Shown here: piece by piece, positions 28,322 through 38,234 of the stretch
Numbering within the stretch: position 1 is the stretch's first letter
Layout: every line of letters starts with the position of its first letter
Assembly (NCBI GenBank): GCA_964017145.1
Contig: OZ024850.1
Span: 2,395,618 to 2,459,617, forward strand
Reading direction: 5' to 3'
Origin: Agrocybe praecox
Taxonomy: Eukaryota > Basidiomycota > Agaricomycetes > Agaricales > Agrocybaceae
Length of the DNA stretch: 64,000 nucleotides
Position numbers and translations under genes: made by a program
Notes under the pieces: generated by a model
Seen by the model: only the letters and a program-made list of their open reading frames with translations
Database searches by the model: none
What the model was told of the DNA's origin: nothing

Positions 28322-29901
28322 TTTGAATGAAAAAAGGTTGACGAGTAAGAAAAACTAATCAAAAAAAAACAGGTTAAAACCACAAAAACCGATTCTCAGT
28401 AAATGATAAGACAAACCTGCTAAAAAGTGGAAGTGAAAAGTTCTAATAAAGGTGAAGATCGAAGATTAAGGAATGTACGAGGCTCCCGGCCAAGAAGACT
28501 TGAAGAAAAGAAGAAAAGAGGAGAAGAAGAACGAAAGGAAAGCTTGAATGAGATGGAGAACATTGATAGGAAGCCCAATCCTCTTTATACGAAAACCAGA
28601 GACCATGGGAGCGCCGATGTTGCTATGCTGTAGCGCCGTGTCATATTGAAACGAGGTTTATTTCGAGACTACGGGCAGTGTGAATGTCATGTCGTGTCAG
28701 TTGGCGTCAGTCAGCCAGCGGTGAAGGTTAGGGTGCGAGTCAAAAACGTATATTTGGGACGTCGAAAAAATAGATTAATAACGAGGCAATACCAAGAACG
28801 AGACCAGGCAGGCATAAGGACTGTTGAGATTTGGCGTACACAACGAAACAATCCCGGTAGAGAGCTATGAATTTCGGGGGAATATATCGCGCAAATAGTT
28901 CAAGTTGGAAGTGTTGGAAGTGTCGAAAATAGATGAAGAAGGTTGAACGTTGAACGATAATAGTACTGTCTGTCAATCCCATCTTGCTGGAATGAATTTC
29001 ATCAGAAGGATGATTGGTCCGAGACCTCTACCGAATCGGCAGAGTTGTTCTCAGAACAACGAGGCTGCGCGCCGGTCCCTTATTGAAGAACCGGAAAGCC
29101 TTTCAGGCAGGTGGGATCATGTTGGGCGCATGATGAAGTTGTTAGCGAATTGGCTGTAGCGGATGCAAGATTCCTTTGCCAAAGTTTAAGTATATGATGC
29201 AGAGAGATCTACAGATACAAGATAACCAAACAAGAATCCTTCGATTTGAGTCTTATAGCTGGCTGATGGCTTTGGGTACCAGGACCAACATTCCCTGTGA
29301 CTTTATTTATATTTATGTATAGTATTTCTCACGCCTATAAATAGCGTTCATCCAGTTGGTAATGGATGCCTGATAGGCCAGTGCGACTAAAAATCATCGG
29401 TAACATCCTTATTTAAAAGCACACTACTCCGCTAAGCATGACAGTAGGAGCACACAATTGTATGTGATTGTATGTCTCGATATTGAAATAAAAAGGGAGT
29501 GAGGAGTCCTACCGTTAAGGCTTGTCGTTGCGCACACTGACACTGAGCTGTAAATAAATCGGCTATAAATATGGCTTCTATAAATGTCCCCAAGACGACG
29601 TTTGTCTGATGCTTATGTCAAGTGCTCACATCCTACGTAGTGACGTCGAGTCCCTTTCGGCACACGGCACAAATAAACTCACAGGAAACTCAAAAATCCA
29701 CACCAAGGTTGAGAGGGGTACGCCAAAGTGATTTATTACCAGAAAAACATTACTGCTCTACTATCCAGTATCGTAACAGGGGTCCATCCAAAATCTGCCT
29801 ACTAAAAAAAATTGCCAAAATTAAAAAAAGTGTGGAAGTGTCCGGGGTGCGTACGTCATCTATATAACGACAGGCAAAGAGCAACATATAAAAATCTACA
29901 T
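28322..29901. other. Intergenic region between the tandem secreted protein genes
   Basis: About 1.6 kb. The first 270 bp is the leader and core promoter of copy 1. The rest has several short open frames without recognisable content, and AT-rich sequence at 29550-29880 next to the 3' end of copy 2. Confidence 0.5.
28583..28589 (-). promoter_or_regulatory. TATA box of secreted protein copy 1
   Basis: TATAAAG on the minus strand, 262 bp upstream of the start codon. The paralog has TATAAAAG at 261 bp, so the promoter layout was duplicated with the gene. Confidence 0.5.
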
Positions 29902-30713
29902 TCACTGACTCGAGCTGGAAGCGCTGCTTGCAGAGGCAGAGGCAGAGGCAGAGGCAGACACGCTCGCGCTGGAGGTGGCGCTAACAGTAGAGTTGTTGTG
30001 GGTTGCTGACTTGGCTGCTTTGAAGGCATTATCAACCGAGGAAGGGGATGATTGGTCGTTCCAGTTAGATCCGGAAGGAACGACGTAGTTGCTGCCGACG
30101 TTTTGGCCGCTGAAGCCCATGTCCGAGTTGCTGAGGGACCCATCAGAAGACATGATGTCTCCGTAGTGGCTGGCAATGCTGCTATCGTAGCCGACGCTCC
30201 TGCCGGACTGGTGCCTTATGTCACTGCTGAAGTGGCTCATGCTAGAGTGGAATTGCTCAAAGACAATGGTCTGAGTCTCGACTTCGCAAATCTGCTCAGT
30301 GATAATTCTGGCAACGGGGAAGAGTCAAATTTAGTTGGGTCATTGATGTAATAAATGTATACCTCTTGGCCATCTCCTGGAGAACAAGGAGACGCTGTTG
30401 AACAATCTCTATGGTTTGGCTGTGGCATACGACTTCTTTCTCGTGCTCGACAATGATTTGGCTGGATGACATGTGACCAGAGAAGTTATCCGAGCCGTAG
30501 AAGTTGTCGAAACCGGACAAAGAAGAGATACCCATCCAGTTGTTGAACGACATTGACGTCCTTGCAGCTAAGCAGAAGAGTAAGTCGAGGTGAATAAGGC
30601 TACACAAGTGTCGAATTTGACTTACCCAAGTTCCTGGACTGGCGCAAAGGAGAGGCAGTGACACCAGCGACCATAGCGCAGACGGCGACGACTTTGAAAA
30701 GTTTGGCGAACAT
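29902..30713 (-). CDS. Small secreted protein, copy 2 of a tandem pair
   Basis: Paralog of the gene at 27589-28321, on the same strand, with introns at matching places. The signal peptide is MFAKLFKVVAVCAMVAGVTA. The following exon reads GISSLSGFDNFYGSDNFSGH, then the shared helix VVCHSQTIEIVQQRLLVLQE and MAKR. The last exon gives EVETQTIVFEQFHSSM and SNYVVPSGSNWNDQSSPSS. Unlike copy 1, the C-terminus carries an added low-complexity tail of Ser-Ala dipeptides, SASASASASA, encoded by a GAGGCA-type repeat near 29933-29960. It ends SSSSQ at 29902. A putative 64-nt 5'-UTR intron lies at 30754-30817 (GTAAGATC...TTTCCAG). The tandem arrangement and the conserved cysteines suggest a recently duplicated lineage gene. 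The function is not recognised. Confidence 0.8.
29932..29960 (-). repeat. 6-bp tandem repeat coding for Ser-Ala dipeptides
   Basis: Imperfect GAGGCA units (plus strand) inside the last exon of secreted protein copy 2. Copy 1 lacks this tail. Confidence 0.8.
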
Positions 30714-32433
30714 TTTTAATATGAAAAAGGTGATTTCAAATCAACGAAAAAAGACTGGAAAGAAATATGAGCAAAAACTGAAAAACTGAGAAACGATATG
30801 ACGTAGATAGATCTTACCTGGAAGTTAGAAAAGAGTTGAAAAGTAAAGATTGTTTCTGGAACTAAAGGCGAAAAGAAACAGGCAACCTGGCCAGGTGTCT
30901 GAAGACAAAAAAAATAAGAGACAAAAAGGGGGAAAGAAGAACGAATGAGGAATGATTCTCATGGTTGACCTCTCTTTTATATGTTGAGAGTCACGCGAAG
31001 GGATAAATGGTCCCTTTCTTTCGGGTCGATCTAGTTTATGAGAACGACGACTAAAGAAACGGGTGGATCGGAGAAACGAGCTATATTCGAGAGATGGGTG
31101 TTCCCGTTGTGAGCCAAAATTTACAGAGCATTGAATATGTTTGCTGACCCTTGACGAAAAGATGTGCTATTTTTAACTGTTGTTGGGGCGAAATAAAATA
31201 GATGCCGTACTCCCACCTGAATTCCTAGTTACAACACTACTCTTACTTGACGACTCTGGGAAATCAGAAGCAGGAAATTACACGGCGTATACTCGACGTC
31301 GATGGACAAAAGTTAATGCCACCAAGTGAAATAAGGTGTTCTGCAAACGTCGATGCAAGGGCAGTAGTTCTTTTCTGGAGTTTGCGTCTATTCATATCAT
31401 TTGGCAGCAGCCATAATTGCTTTGATATCATCACGTCGTGCATAGCAGAAACCGCCTGAAATAATGTCAGATGTCATTTATCTGTTCGTCAGAGACAGTC
31501 GCTACCCAGAGGGAAAGATCAGGGTATCCGGCAGCTAACTGCAGAAGTAAGAAATAGGGCGCCAGTAAAAACACCGCATCATATCTGTCAAAGGGCGAGG
31601 GGATGATGCACAGATATCAATACCAAGTTGCAGTGTATACGCAAGCACGTCCACGGAGCATCGTTGCTATCAAAACTTATTATATACCCGCAGAGTAGCA
31701 GATACCGAGAAGATTTCCGTATAAGAGTGGAGGCTGAGGAAGGCTGAGGACAATAAAGCCCATGAGGGTGTGAACAGAACAAATCCCAAAATTTGACCCA
31801 TATCAAGTAAAGGAAAATCTAATTTTCCGTTAACTTCTTTGACCAGCGGAGACAGTAAATGGACCTAACGAAACACGACTGAGTCGAAGGGCTGAGGGGA
31901 AACATCAGCCAGTAACATAATATCCGAAGACGGCCATTGGCTGTCCGTCCGCGAATAGCTGACCACTGATCGTATCCTGAGGAATATTAATAGCATACTT
32001 CCTTACCTCGCTCTAGGAGGCCTTGGCAATAGTTGCGCAGTTGATTAGTCGGAATGCTTGACGAAATCATTTCGTAGAGGTCTAGAACCCGAAGAAACAT
32101 AACCTGTCTGTTTTCTGATCCTCGAGTAGACCAAGTGGGAAGATGCTGTTGCTATTAAAACACAGGAAAATCTTTCGCTATCATGAATCTTGATTCATGA
32201 AAAGTTCGAGAGCGGTGAGCGCACTGCCCAGCAGTGATAGTATCATTGATAGTGCAGTGTGCACAGGAGTCAGGTGATGGACATGTCATAAATTCGCGTT
32301 GTTAGAAAACATGGATGATACCAAACAATGGTGTCAGGAGCGTTTGCCGTACTCGGCACGCACAAAGACGGTCTCTTCTCTCCAGCCTTTTCACTCGTCT
32401 CTGTATTCTGTCTTTCCTTAATACCCTTTGAAA
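30714..32433. other. Large intergenic region
   Basis: 1.7 kb between divergent genes. The first 300 bp is the leader and promoter of secreted protein copy 2. Positions 31050-32400 hold only short open frames with no recognisable family and no obvious transposon ends. Confidence 0.5.
30974..30981 (-). promoter_or_regulatory. TATA box of secreted protein copy 2
   Basis: TATAAAAG on the minus strand, 261 bp upstream of the start codon, matching the spacing in the paralog. Confidence 0.5.
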
Positions 32434-33435
32434 ATGGCGGTATCCACGCTTGGAGAACGAGCGGATGAACGTGCATACCTCAGTTCGGTAGAAGGCGAAA
32501 TTTCTTTCTTTCGGTCAATTATGCGCGCTCGACCGGTCGGCATGCACCGTTATTTCCACATCTTAACCATTCGAAATGCCATATTCAAAGACACGGGACG
32601 AAGCATACACGTCGAGACAATATGGGAGAAGTTGAGAGAGTGCTACGATTTGGATGCGTTGGACGCCAATGTGAGTTTATTGAGATATTCCGACGTCTTC
32701 CTGTCAGTGAGCTCGAGAAATGACAAGACCTTTGTCGCCACTTTCTATCATTTCAAATAACAGGAGATTGAAGCGGAAGGATACCTTTCACATAAGTCTG
32801 ATCTCTCTCCAATATCAAACCGCTCCCCTTCGCCTTCACAAAACTTGGACAATCATCCGTTCTTCCGAGAAGAATTTACTCTACCCTATGAAGAATTCGA
32901 ACCCATCATTGCCCAACGGCGCCTGCGTGCAACAGCTTCAGCGCCATCATCACGCGCAGCCTCACCAGCTCCTGCTATAACGCCACTAGCTGCACCCAGT
33001 CCGCGCATCGCTGCGTCGGCCTCAACAAGCAAACGAGCCAGCAACAGTCGTAAACGCGTCAAGAATACGCGGAGTAAGCTGAACCTTGCTGGTCTTGTGG
33101 CAGGCGAAAGCGACAGCAGCGCTTTGACGCAAGAAAGCGGTGACGAGGGCGGGGTGGCTGAGACACCCAGAGAAAGCGTAGTCACCGGTACGGATGCCGG
33201 TACGGAATATGCGGAGGACGAGGATGTGGATATGCGCGAAGCTTCACCAGGTAATTTGGTTTTTGGTCATGGCGAAAGCAAATATCTAATCATCTACTAT
33301 GCATGCACAGCTCAAGAGGCGTCTCCACGACCTTCGCGAGGTCGACCTTCCAAAGGGGGTGGTCGACGAGCACGAGGGGGACCTGCACCACGAGCCACTT
33401 CAACGCGAGGTGGGGGCAAGAAGAAAAAACGATAG
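32434..33435 (+). CDS. EAF7: NuA4 histone acetyltransferase subunit Eaf7 (MRGBP/CT20 family)
   Basis: Chromatin protein of the NuA4/TINTIN module that works with the MRG-domain protein Eaf3. The start MAVSTLGERADERAYLSSVE is followed by the CT20 core: GEISFFRSIMRARPVGMHRY, FHILTIRNAIFKDTGRSIHV and IWEKLRECYDLDALDAN. An intron follows, then EIEAEGYLS and HPFFREEFTLPYEEFEPIIA. The rest is disordered: Ala/Ser/Pro-rich, an acidic stretch (about 33170-33245), and a very basic Arg/Gly/Lys tail ending RGGGKKKKR, which fits nuclear import and nucleic-acid contact. Three exons. The gene is convergent with the AN1 zinc-finger gene, with 234 bp between stop codons. The core matches the fungal family well and the disordered tail varies between species. 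Confidence 0.88.
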
Positions 33436-33669
33436 TTCATATTTGTGGACTTCTGGTTGTATTATTATTATATATGATCTTTATTGCACATGAAACTGCA
33501 GGGCACCAGTGTGATGATGCCTAAAGAGTTTTCCCATCGAAAGAGGACACGGAAAAATGGTATAGTAGAACTCTTTGAACGAAGTTCGTGGTATATAGAG
33601 ACACAGACATATTGAACCTTTGAAGAGTAAATAAATAATAGATAGATCCTTCCAGACGCAAATCCTTCT

Positions 33670-34935
33670 TCACATTATGATACAATCCTTCTTATCCTGA
33701 GCAGCGGCTTCCTCAGCAGCGAGAATGGCCTTCTCCTCTTCATTGAGCAACTAAAAGATTTTAAATTCAGGAAAATTCTTATGGACGGGCGCATCAGAGG
33801 GAACTTACCCCTTTCTTAGCCCGCATCTGCATCGCCTTCAACCTGCTCTCCCTTTCCGCTCGAGCTCGACTAAAATACAAAAAAAGATTATTGATACAGT
33901 ATGGAACACATATTAACGATACAGCGGTAATTAGGCAGATGCGAATATTGATCGTGGAATGAAAGACATAGGATTGATTATAGGGAAGGGTTTTATGATA
34001 TGGTCATCATTGGTCGTAGTTGATGTGGCGGTGAGTGGCGAAACATTTGTGTTCGTCGCATTATCGTTATTATTAAGTTGGATGGAAGATGTAACAGAGG
34101 AGCTAGTGCTTGATGAGCGAGCACTTGATGTAGATGTATCATGAACGTACCGATCCATCTTACTAAAGGGCAAGGCAGGCTTAGAAGACGAGGGCTGGGA
34201 AGGCTTTGAAAGGTTGGCAGGAATCGAGGCATTAGCCATCGATTTCTTGACGGCATCTACAGCAGCAGAGCTAGCCGCAGACGCCTTCGTATTGAGATTC
34301 TTCGCCCCAGCATTGAGGTTGGCATTGAAGGTGGTGAAGGCGTTCGGGACATTCGCTTTCGGCGCAGGTTTCGATACAGGCGAACAAGTATGGTCTGCAG
34401 GGAATCTGTGACTCAAACAGAATTGCTTTCGGCAGCTCTACAAGGATAGCGATCAGTACGGAAATAAGTAGCTGCATAGCAATGATACTCACATCACACC
34501 GTACAGGTGCAAAGAGAACTTTCTGACAATTCCTCCGATCACATGTGGGTAGGGTCTTTGCTTTGACTTTTCCCGTTACGACGGAACATTCAGTATCAAG
34601 ATGGGCATCCATGACAATGTTAGGATCATGTCCTATTGGGACAGTGATTGGCAAGTTGCACAACGGACCTGTAGATTGTGTTCAGCTGAATTCTTAGATA
34701 AAAGTGATTAGTACGGACAACTTGGGGCAATCCGGTTATGTTGCCTTTCGTCATACTTCGAACATTTGTGAGCATCAACTTTGTAGTGCTCCTGGCAGAA
34801 TGAAAGTTCGCAATGGTGGCATTTGAAGGGAAGAAAGTCGACTGTATAACAAGTGGGGTCGGAACACTGGTGGCCGATAGAAAGGATATGAGTGTCGCGA
34901 TCTTGGGTGGAATTAGGTGAAGAGGATGAATCCAT
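33670..34935 (-). CDS. AN1-type zinc-finger protein (ZFAND2-like) with C-terminal CaaX box
   Basis: Ubiquitin-proteasome stress adaptor of the ZFAND2/Cuz1 type. Two AN1 fingers are present. The first is CSDPTCYTVDFLPFKCHHC with FCQEHYKVDAHKC (about 34760-34870). The second runs CDRRNCQKVLFAPVRCDSC, CLSHRFPADHTC (about 34390-34545). A Ser/Ala/Pro-rich linker follows, then a charged helix RARAERESRLKAMQMRAKKG and a last exon LLNEEEKAILAAEEAAAQDK ending DCIIM. CIIM is a good CaaX prenylation motif, and Met favours farnesyl. The long open frame running on to 33931 is best explained as intron: GTACGT lies right after KMD, and splicing to TCGAGCTCG restores the family helix (KMDRRARAERE). That intron is about 280 nt, long for this window. 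The family call is firm; the prenylation is predicted. Confidence 0.85.
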
Positions 34936-35510
34936 TAATGTGGTATAGGATTGACGATGTAAGTGACAGAAAGAGTGTGTTGTAGTGTATATATATGGAA
35001 ATGAAAAGCTGACGCGTCCTCGTCCCCACTGCCTTGACGGTTTGAAGCCAAGAGTGCTTTATGAGTTATATGAATTAGTCACGCCCGACTCGAATATGTC
35101 ACCACGTAACTAGGTAAAGGTCCGCCGCAGGGCGGAGGAAGGCTCGCTTCGTCATCCTAGCTGGAGCGCATTGTACATCCGATAGCGCTGGAATTGCAAT
35201 CTATCGCATAGAAATTACTTGCACCAACTGGGACCAGAAGCCGACGGTAAGCGGGACCTGAAGCTGAAGCACTGAAGCCTGAAATTTGAAAGCCTGATTG
35301 CCGAGTGATAACTCGCCGCTCCAGCAAGAGGCTGGCTCCATAATTTAAGGACGCGGAAGAGCGAGCACGGGGTTATTTATTTTTCCCAAGATGTGTATCA
35401 TATCATACATAATACAATAATTTATGTGCTGAAGGGACAAAAACTGGACAAGTTGCTGCCAGTCTTACAATTTCAAAATGATGACGCGGCGCCGCAAGCC
35501 GCCGTGTTTT
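34936..35510. other. Intergenic region between the AN1 gene and the hAT MITE
   Basis: Promoter side of the AN1 gene (a TATATATA run lies near 34990-34997 on the plus strand), then unique AT-rich sequence up to the MITE target site. No gene was seen. Confidence 0.5.
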
Positions 35511-35518
35511 CCTGAAAG
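35511..35518. repeat. Left 8-bp target-site duplication of the hAT MITE
   Basis: CCTGAAAG, identical to 36045-36052 on the other side of the element. Confidence 0.85.
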
Positions 35519-36044
35519 CAAGGGGGCACCGGGATCAGAATTCCGGACCGGGGGTCGGTTGGTTGGTTCGGCTCTCGGTCGAGAAAAAAAAAGTTCTGAC
35601 CCCCTCAGTTTGTTTGCTTATTTATGTCTTTTCAGAGCAAATGAAGCTGTACTAAGTAGAATTTATACTCTACCAAGCCATAAAACACTTTTAAAAGCAT
35701 ATAATGTCCTTGTACGCACTGTAGTTACAAAAAAATGATCAAAAAATGGTATTATGACAGTTATGGTAACAAATGTGGGGGTAACAATTAAAACAATTAA
35801 ATTTACCATTAATTGCATATTCACATCTTCCTTTACCTGTAGACCTTTCCTTACTAGAGTTAAATGGAAGATATGCAAAATGAGGTCAGTAATACGAACA
35901 TTAGAAATTTATGTGACATCATATTACTATATTAGGGTAAAATTAGTCACGTGTTTGCTTACGTGGTATGGTTGGTTCAGCGCCTGAGGCTCAAAGCAAA
36001 AGTTCCGACCCTAGGTAAGGAATTTTAATCTGTGTGCCCCCTTG
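35519..36044. mobile_element. Non-autonomous hAT-type DNA transposon (MITE)
   Basis: 526-bp element with terminal inverted repeats that begin CAAGGGGGCAC on the left and end GTGCCCCCTTG on the right. Weaker inverted similarity continues for about 40 bp (AATTCC..ACC..GGGTCGG). It is flanked by perfect 8-bp duplications CCTGAAAG. Eight-bp target duplications with CA-starting termini are the hAT superfamily signature. Subterminal motifs GGTCGG/CCGACC occur in both orientations. A 43-bp imperfect direct repeat is present at both ends (35561-35603 and 35970-36012, both starting GGTTGGTTC). The inside is AT-rich with no transposase-like frame, so mobilisation would need a transposase from elsewhere. 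Confidence 0.8.
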
Positions 36045-36052
36045 CCTGAAAG
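36045..36052. repeat. Right 8-bp target-site duplication of the hAT MITE
   Basis: CCTGAAAG, identical to the left duplication at 35511-35518. The perfect match suggests a fairly young insertion. Confidence 0.85.
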
Positions 36053-36383
36053 TTGGAAAAACAGGGCAAAAGAGTGCATAAAGAGACACTGTTTTGAAAT
36101 ACACAAAACATGATAGTTTTATGTTAGCTTTAAAGACTCAAATGTACATTAGTCGTCAGAATCATTGAGGAATCGCCCACCGAAAAACGGCATCGCTGCA
36201 TCAGTGGGATTCTGGTATCTAAACTTTGGCTTTGTTTGTTCGAGGGAAGTGCTCGGCCGGACCCCTCATACCTCCGAGTTGCTCGCTACGCTCGCAATTA
36301 TGCGGCTGACCCTGTGCCGAGCGCGACAAGCAGCGAGTTCCCTCTCGTTTGTTCTAGCACTTACCATCACCCGAAGAATTTCC
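36053..36383. other. Intergenic spacer upstream of the histidine phosphatase gene
   Basis: Promoter-side sequence. Open frames at 36165-36449 overlap the true first exon in other frames and show no family. Confidence 0.5.
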
Positions 36384-37647
36384 ATGGTTTGTTTCATCCT
36401 TGTACGTGTGCATATGCTCAAGCCTCACGGGAGTGGACTGTCGACCTAAGAGGTTTTAGGTGCGACACGGTGAATCTAAAGACAACCTGGTATGCAAGTG
36501 ATATTCGAAAGCAACACTAGCGTTATTAAGCACACTACGTCGCTGGGTTAGCGTCAAGTCTGGGCAGGTTGGGCAGACTCCCCGCTTTCTAACCATGGTA
36601 AGTATGTTAGTCTGGATATTCCCAGCCGTCGCCTACTTAATGGCATACGATTACATTCGGACAGGGATGCGAGTAAGCGCATATATTCTGCTCGCGAGTC
36701 GTTGCAGCTGACCTCAAGTGGTATTGCCATTTATAAAGCAATCAGAGGCATTGGCGGAGTACTTTATCAAGACTAACGTCTCGATAGACGCCATATATAC
36801 CTCGGATCTTCTACGGGCCAAAACTACTGCGAAGGCGGTTCGAGACAGACAAAACAACCCTGATATCCCGTTACAAGAGCTTCACATTCTTCGGGAACAA
36901 AATTTTGGTGCTGGCGAAGGAATGAAGTTTGCAAAAAAGGAGAAGAACCTCTCCGTTGTTGCGCATTATGCTAAAGGCAAATTTCCTGCGCTATACACTA
37001 GACAACAAAAATTCCCAGGAGGCGAAAGCCTTGATGAACTTGCTGAACGGGCAGAGAAAGTTATAGATGAAGTCATCACACCGGAAGTACTCAAAGAACA
37101 GCGAGAAGGTCGCTCCAGGACCGTCGTTATTTTCAGTCACGGCATCTTCATCGCCGAGCTCCTTACTTCAATTTTAAGGAAAGATGAACGAAACCAAAAC
37201 AACTTGAATGCAAGGGATCTTAGGGGAATGCATAACACCGGATGTACGACACTTAACGTTAACTGGAAGGTCTTTTTTGGATCTTTTTTTCGAATATTAT
37301 GATGATCGTTGATTCTTTCCTCCTAACGCTCCGCTCAAGGCATGTGAGGGACAAGGGGGGTCGGAGTTAAAATCGACGTCTACCGCCTTTTTCGTCAAAC
37401 TGCGAGGAATTGATCGACATGCTCATCTTTCAGACCTGGTAAGCGGATTTACTTTCGATGGTAACCACGTTGGCTCATCTGTACGGTTCACTACTAGCAT
37501 CGTCAAAAGGGAGGAATAGGCAGCCTTGCGCACGACCCTATGCAGCAAGATATACGAACCTTTTTAGGTGGTAAGCAGAAGACTGCGAAACCTACGACAT
37601 CCACCGAAACGAGTACGATGAATATGCGTTCCTTTAAGCCGTATTGA
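36384..37647 (+). CDS. Histidine phosphatase (phosphoglycerate mutase-like) protein with microexons
   Basis: Member of the histidine acid/phosphoglycerate mutase superfamily, 293 aa by my model of seven exons: 36384-36401, 36460-36489, 36552-36597, 36665-36672, 36739-37269, 37340-37438, 37498-37647. The sum is 882 nt, in frame. Exons 1-2 give MVCFILVRHGESKDNL with the catalytic RHGE. Exons 3-5 give VWAGWADSPLSNHGMRQSEA. The large exon has IYTSDLLRAKTTAKAV and the second catalytic His in VVIFSHGIFIAELL. Exon 4 is only 8 nt (GGATGCGA). The donor of intron 5 is GTCTTT, which is weak. The C-terminal exon ends TFLGGKQKTAKPTTSTETST and then MNMRSFKPY, and includes QQDIRTFL, similar to a PCNA-binding motif. 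The substrate is unknown; both a metabolic phosphatase and a protein phosphatase are possible. Confidence 0.82.
36665..36672 (+). other. 8-nt microexon of the histidine phosphatase gene
   Basis: GGATGCGA between ...CGGACAG and GTAAGC. With the last G of exon 3 it codes Gly-Met-Arg and joins SNHG to QSEALAEYF, exactly as phosphoglycerate mutase-like proteins require. The following intron is 66 nt (36673-36738). Confidence 0.7.
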
Positions 37648-37879
37648 ACCGTCAACAAAATGCATGCGAAGACTTCATTGTCCTAGGGTGATAGTCGACT
37701 CTCTTCAAAACTTATGTAAATCCTTACCATGATAACCCTTGCTTTAAAATCATAAAACATCACCAAATTTTCGGAGTTCACCGTTCGAGTATCATTAAAT
37801 AAACAAAATACCGACCATTCCACCAATGCGCTATGGTGAAGGGAAGTGGCAACCGGTACACATCCAACGATTTTTCTGC

Positions 37880-38234
37880 CACCAGATCCCCTCTATGTAT
37901 CAAGAAAATGCCCTCCGAGTAGCCCAAACGCCACAGATGGCGCAAACAATTACTGTTTACAGGCATAAAGATCATGAAGCCTATTTGCACGGTCATGGTC
38001 ATTGGATTCTTCACGCTCCTAGCATATGACGGAGTTCTAAATGGAACTGAGGTATGTTTCTTTGTGGGGATTGGTCTGGCTGCGAAACGTCTGCTGTTGC
38101 ATCAGACAGACATCGACAAGCCGGCGGATTGCCTCAAGTTTTTCCTGTCCCGGGACCAGGTGGGGCAGATGGTTCTTGATGTACGGGTTCGTCGTGGCAC
38201 CATAGATTACGCCACGCTCGCAGGCATTATATAG
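37880..38234 (+). pseudogene. Decayed UbiA-type prenyltransferase fragment
   Basis: The frame at 37974-38234 reads AYDGVLNGTEVCFFVGIGLA then HQTDIDKPADCLKFFLSRDQ and VGQM. This looks like the last helices of fungal UbiA prenyltransferases (4-hydroxybenzoate polyprenyltransferase type), where a DxxxPxxCxxxF segment precedes the final helix. Just upstream, in another frame, QTITVYRHKDHEAYL resembles the second Asp-rich site region (DTIYAHQDKxDD). The rest of the enzyme, including the first NDxxD motif, is not found on either side. It is therefore read as a truncated, frame-broken relic. An alternative is chance similarity in a short frame; confidence is modest. Confidence 0.35.

Noticed and set aside
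33931..34150. Ser/Thr/Asn-rich extension of the AN1 protein
   Set aside because: The frame continues, but a strong GTACGT donor precedes it, and splicing restores the conserved RRARAERESR helix; treated as intron, with some doubt.
35478..35738. 86-codon open frame at the left MITE end
   Set aside because: It crosses the transposon boundary and repeats, so it is not a gene.
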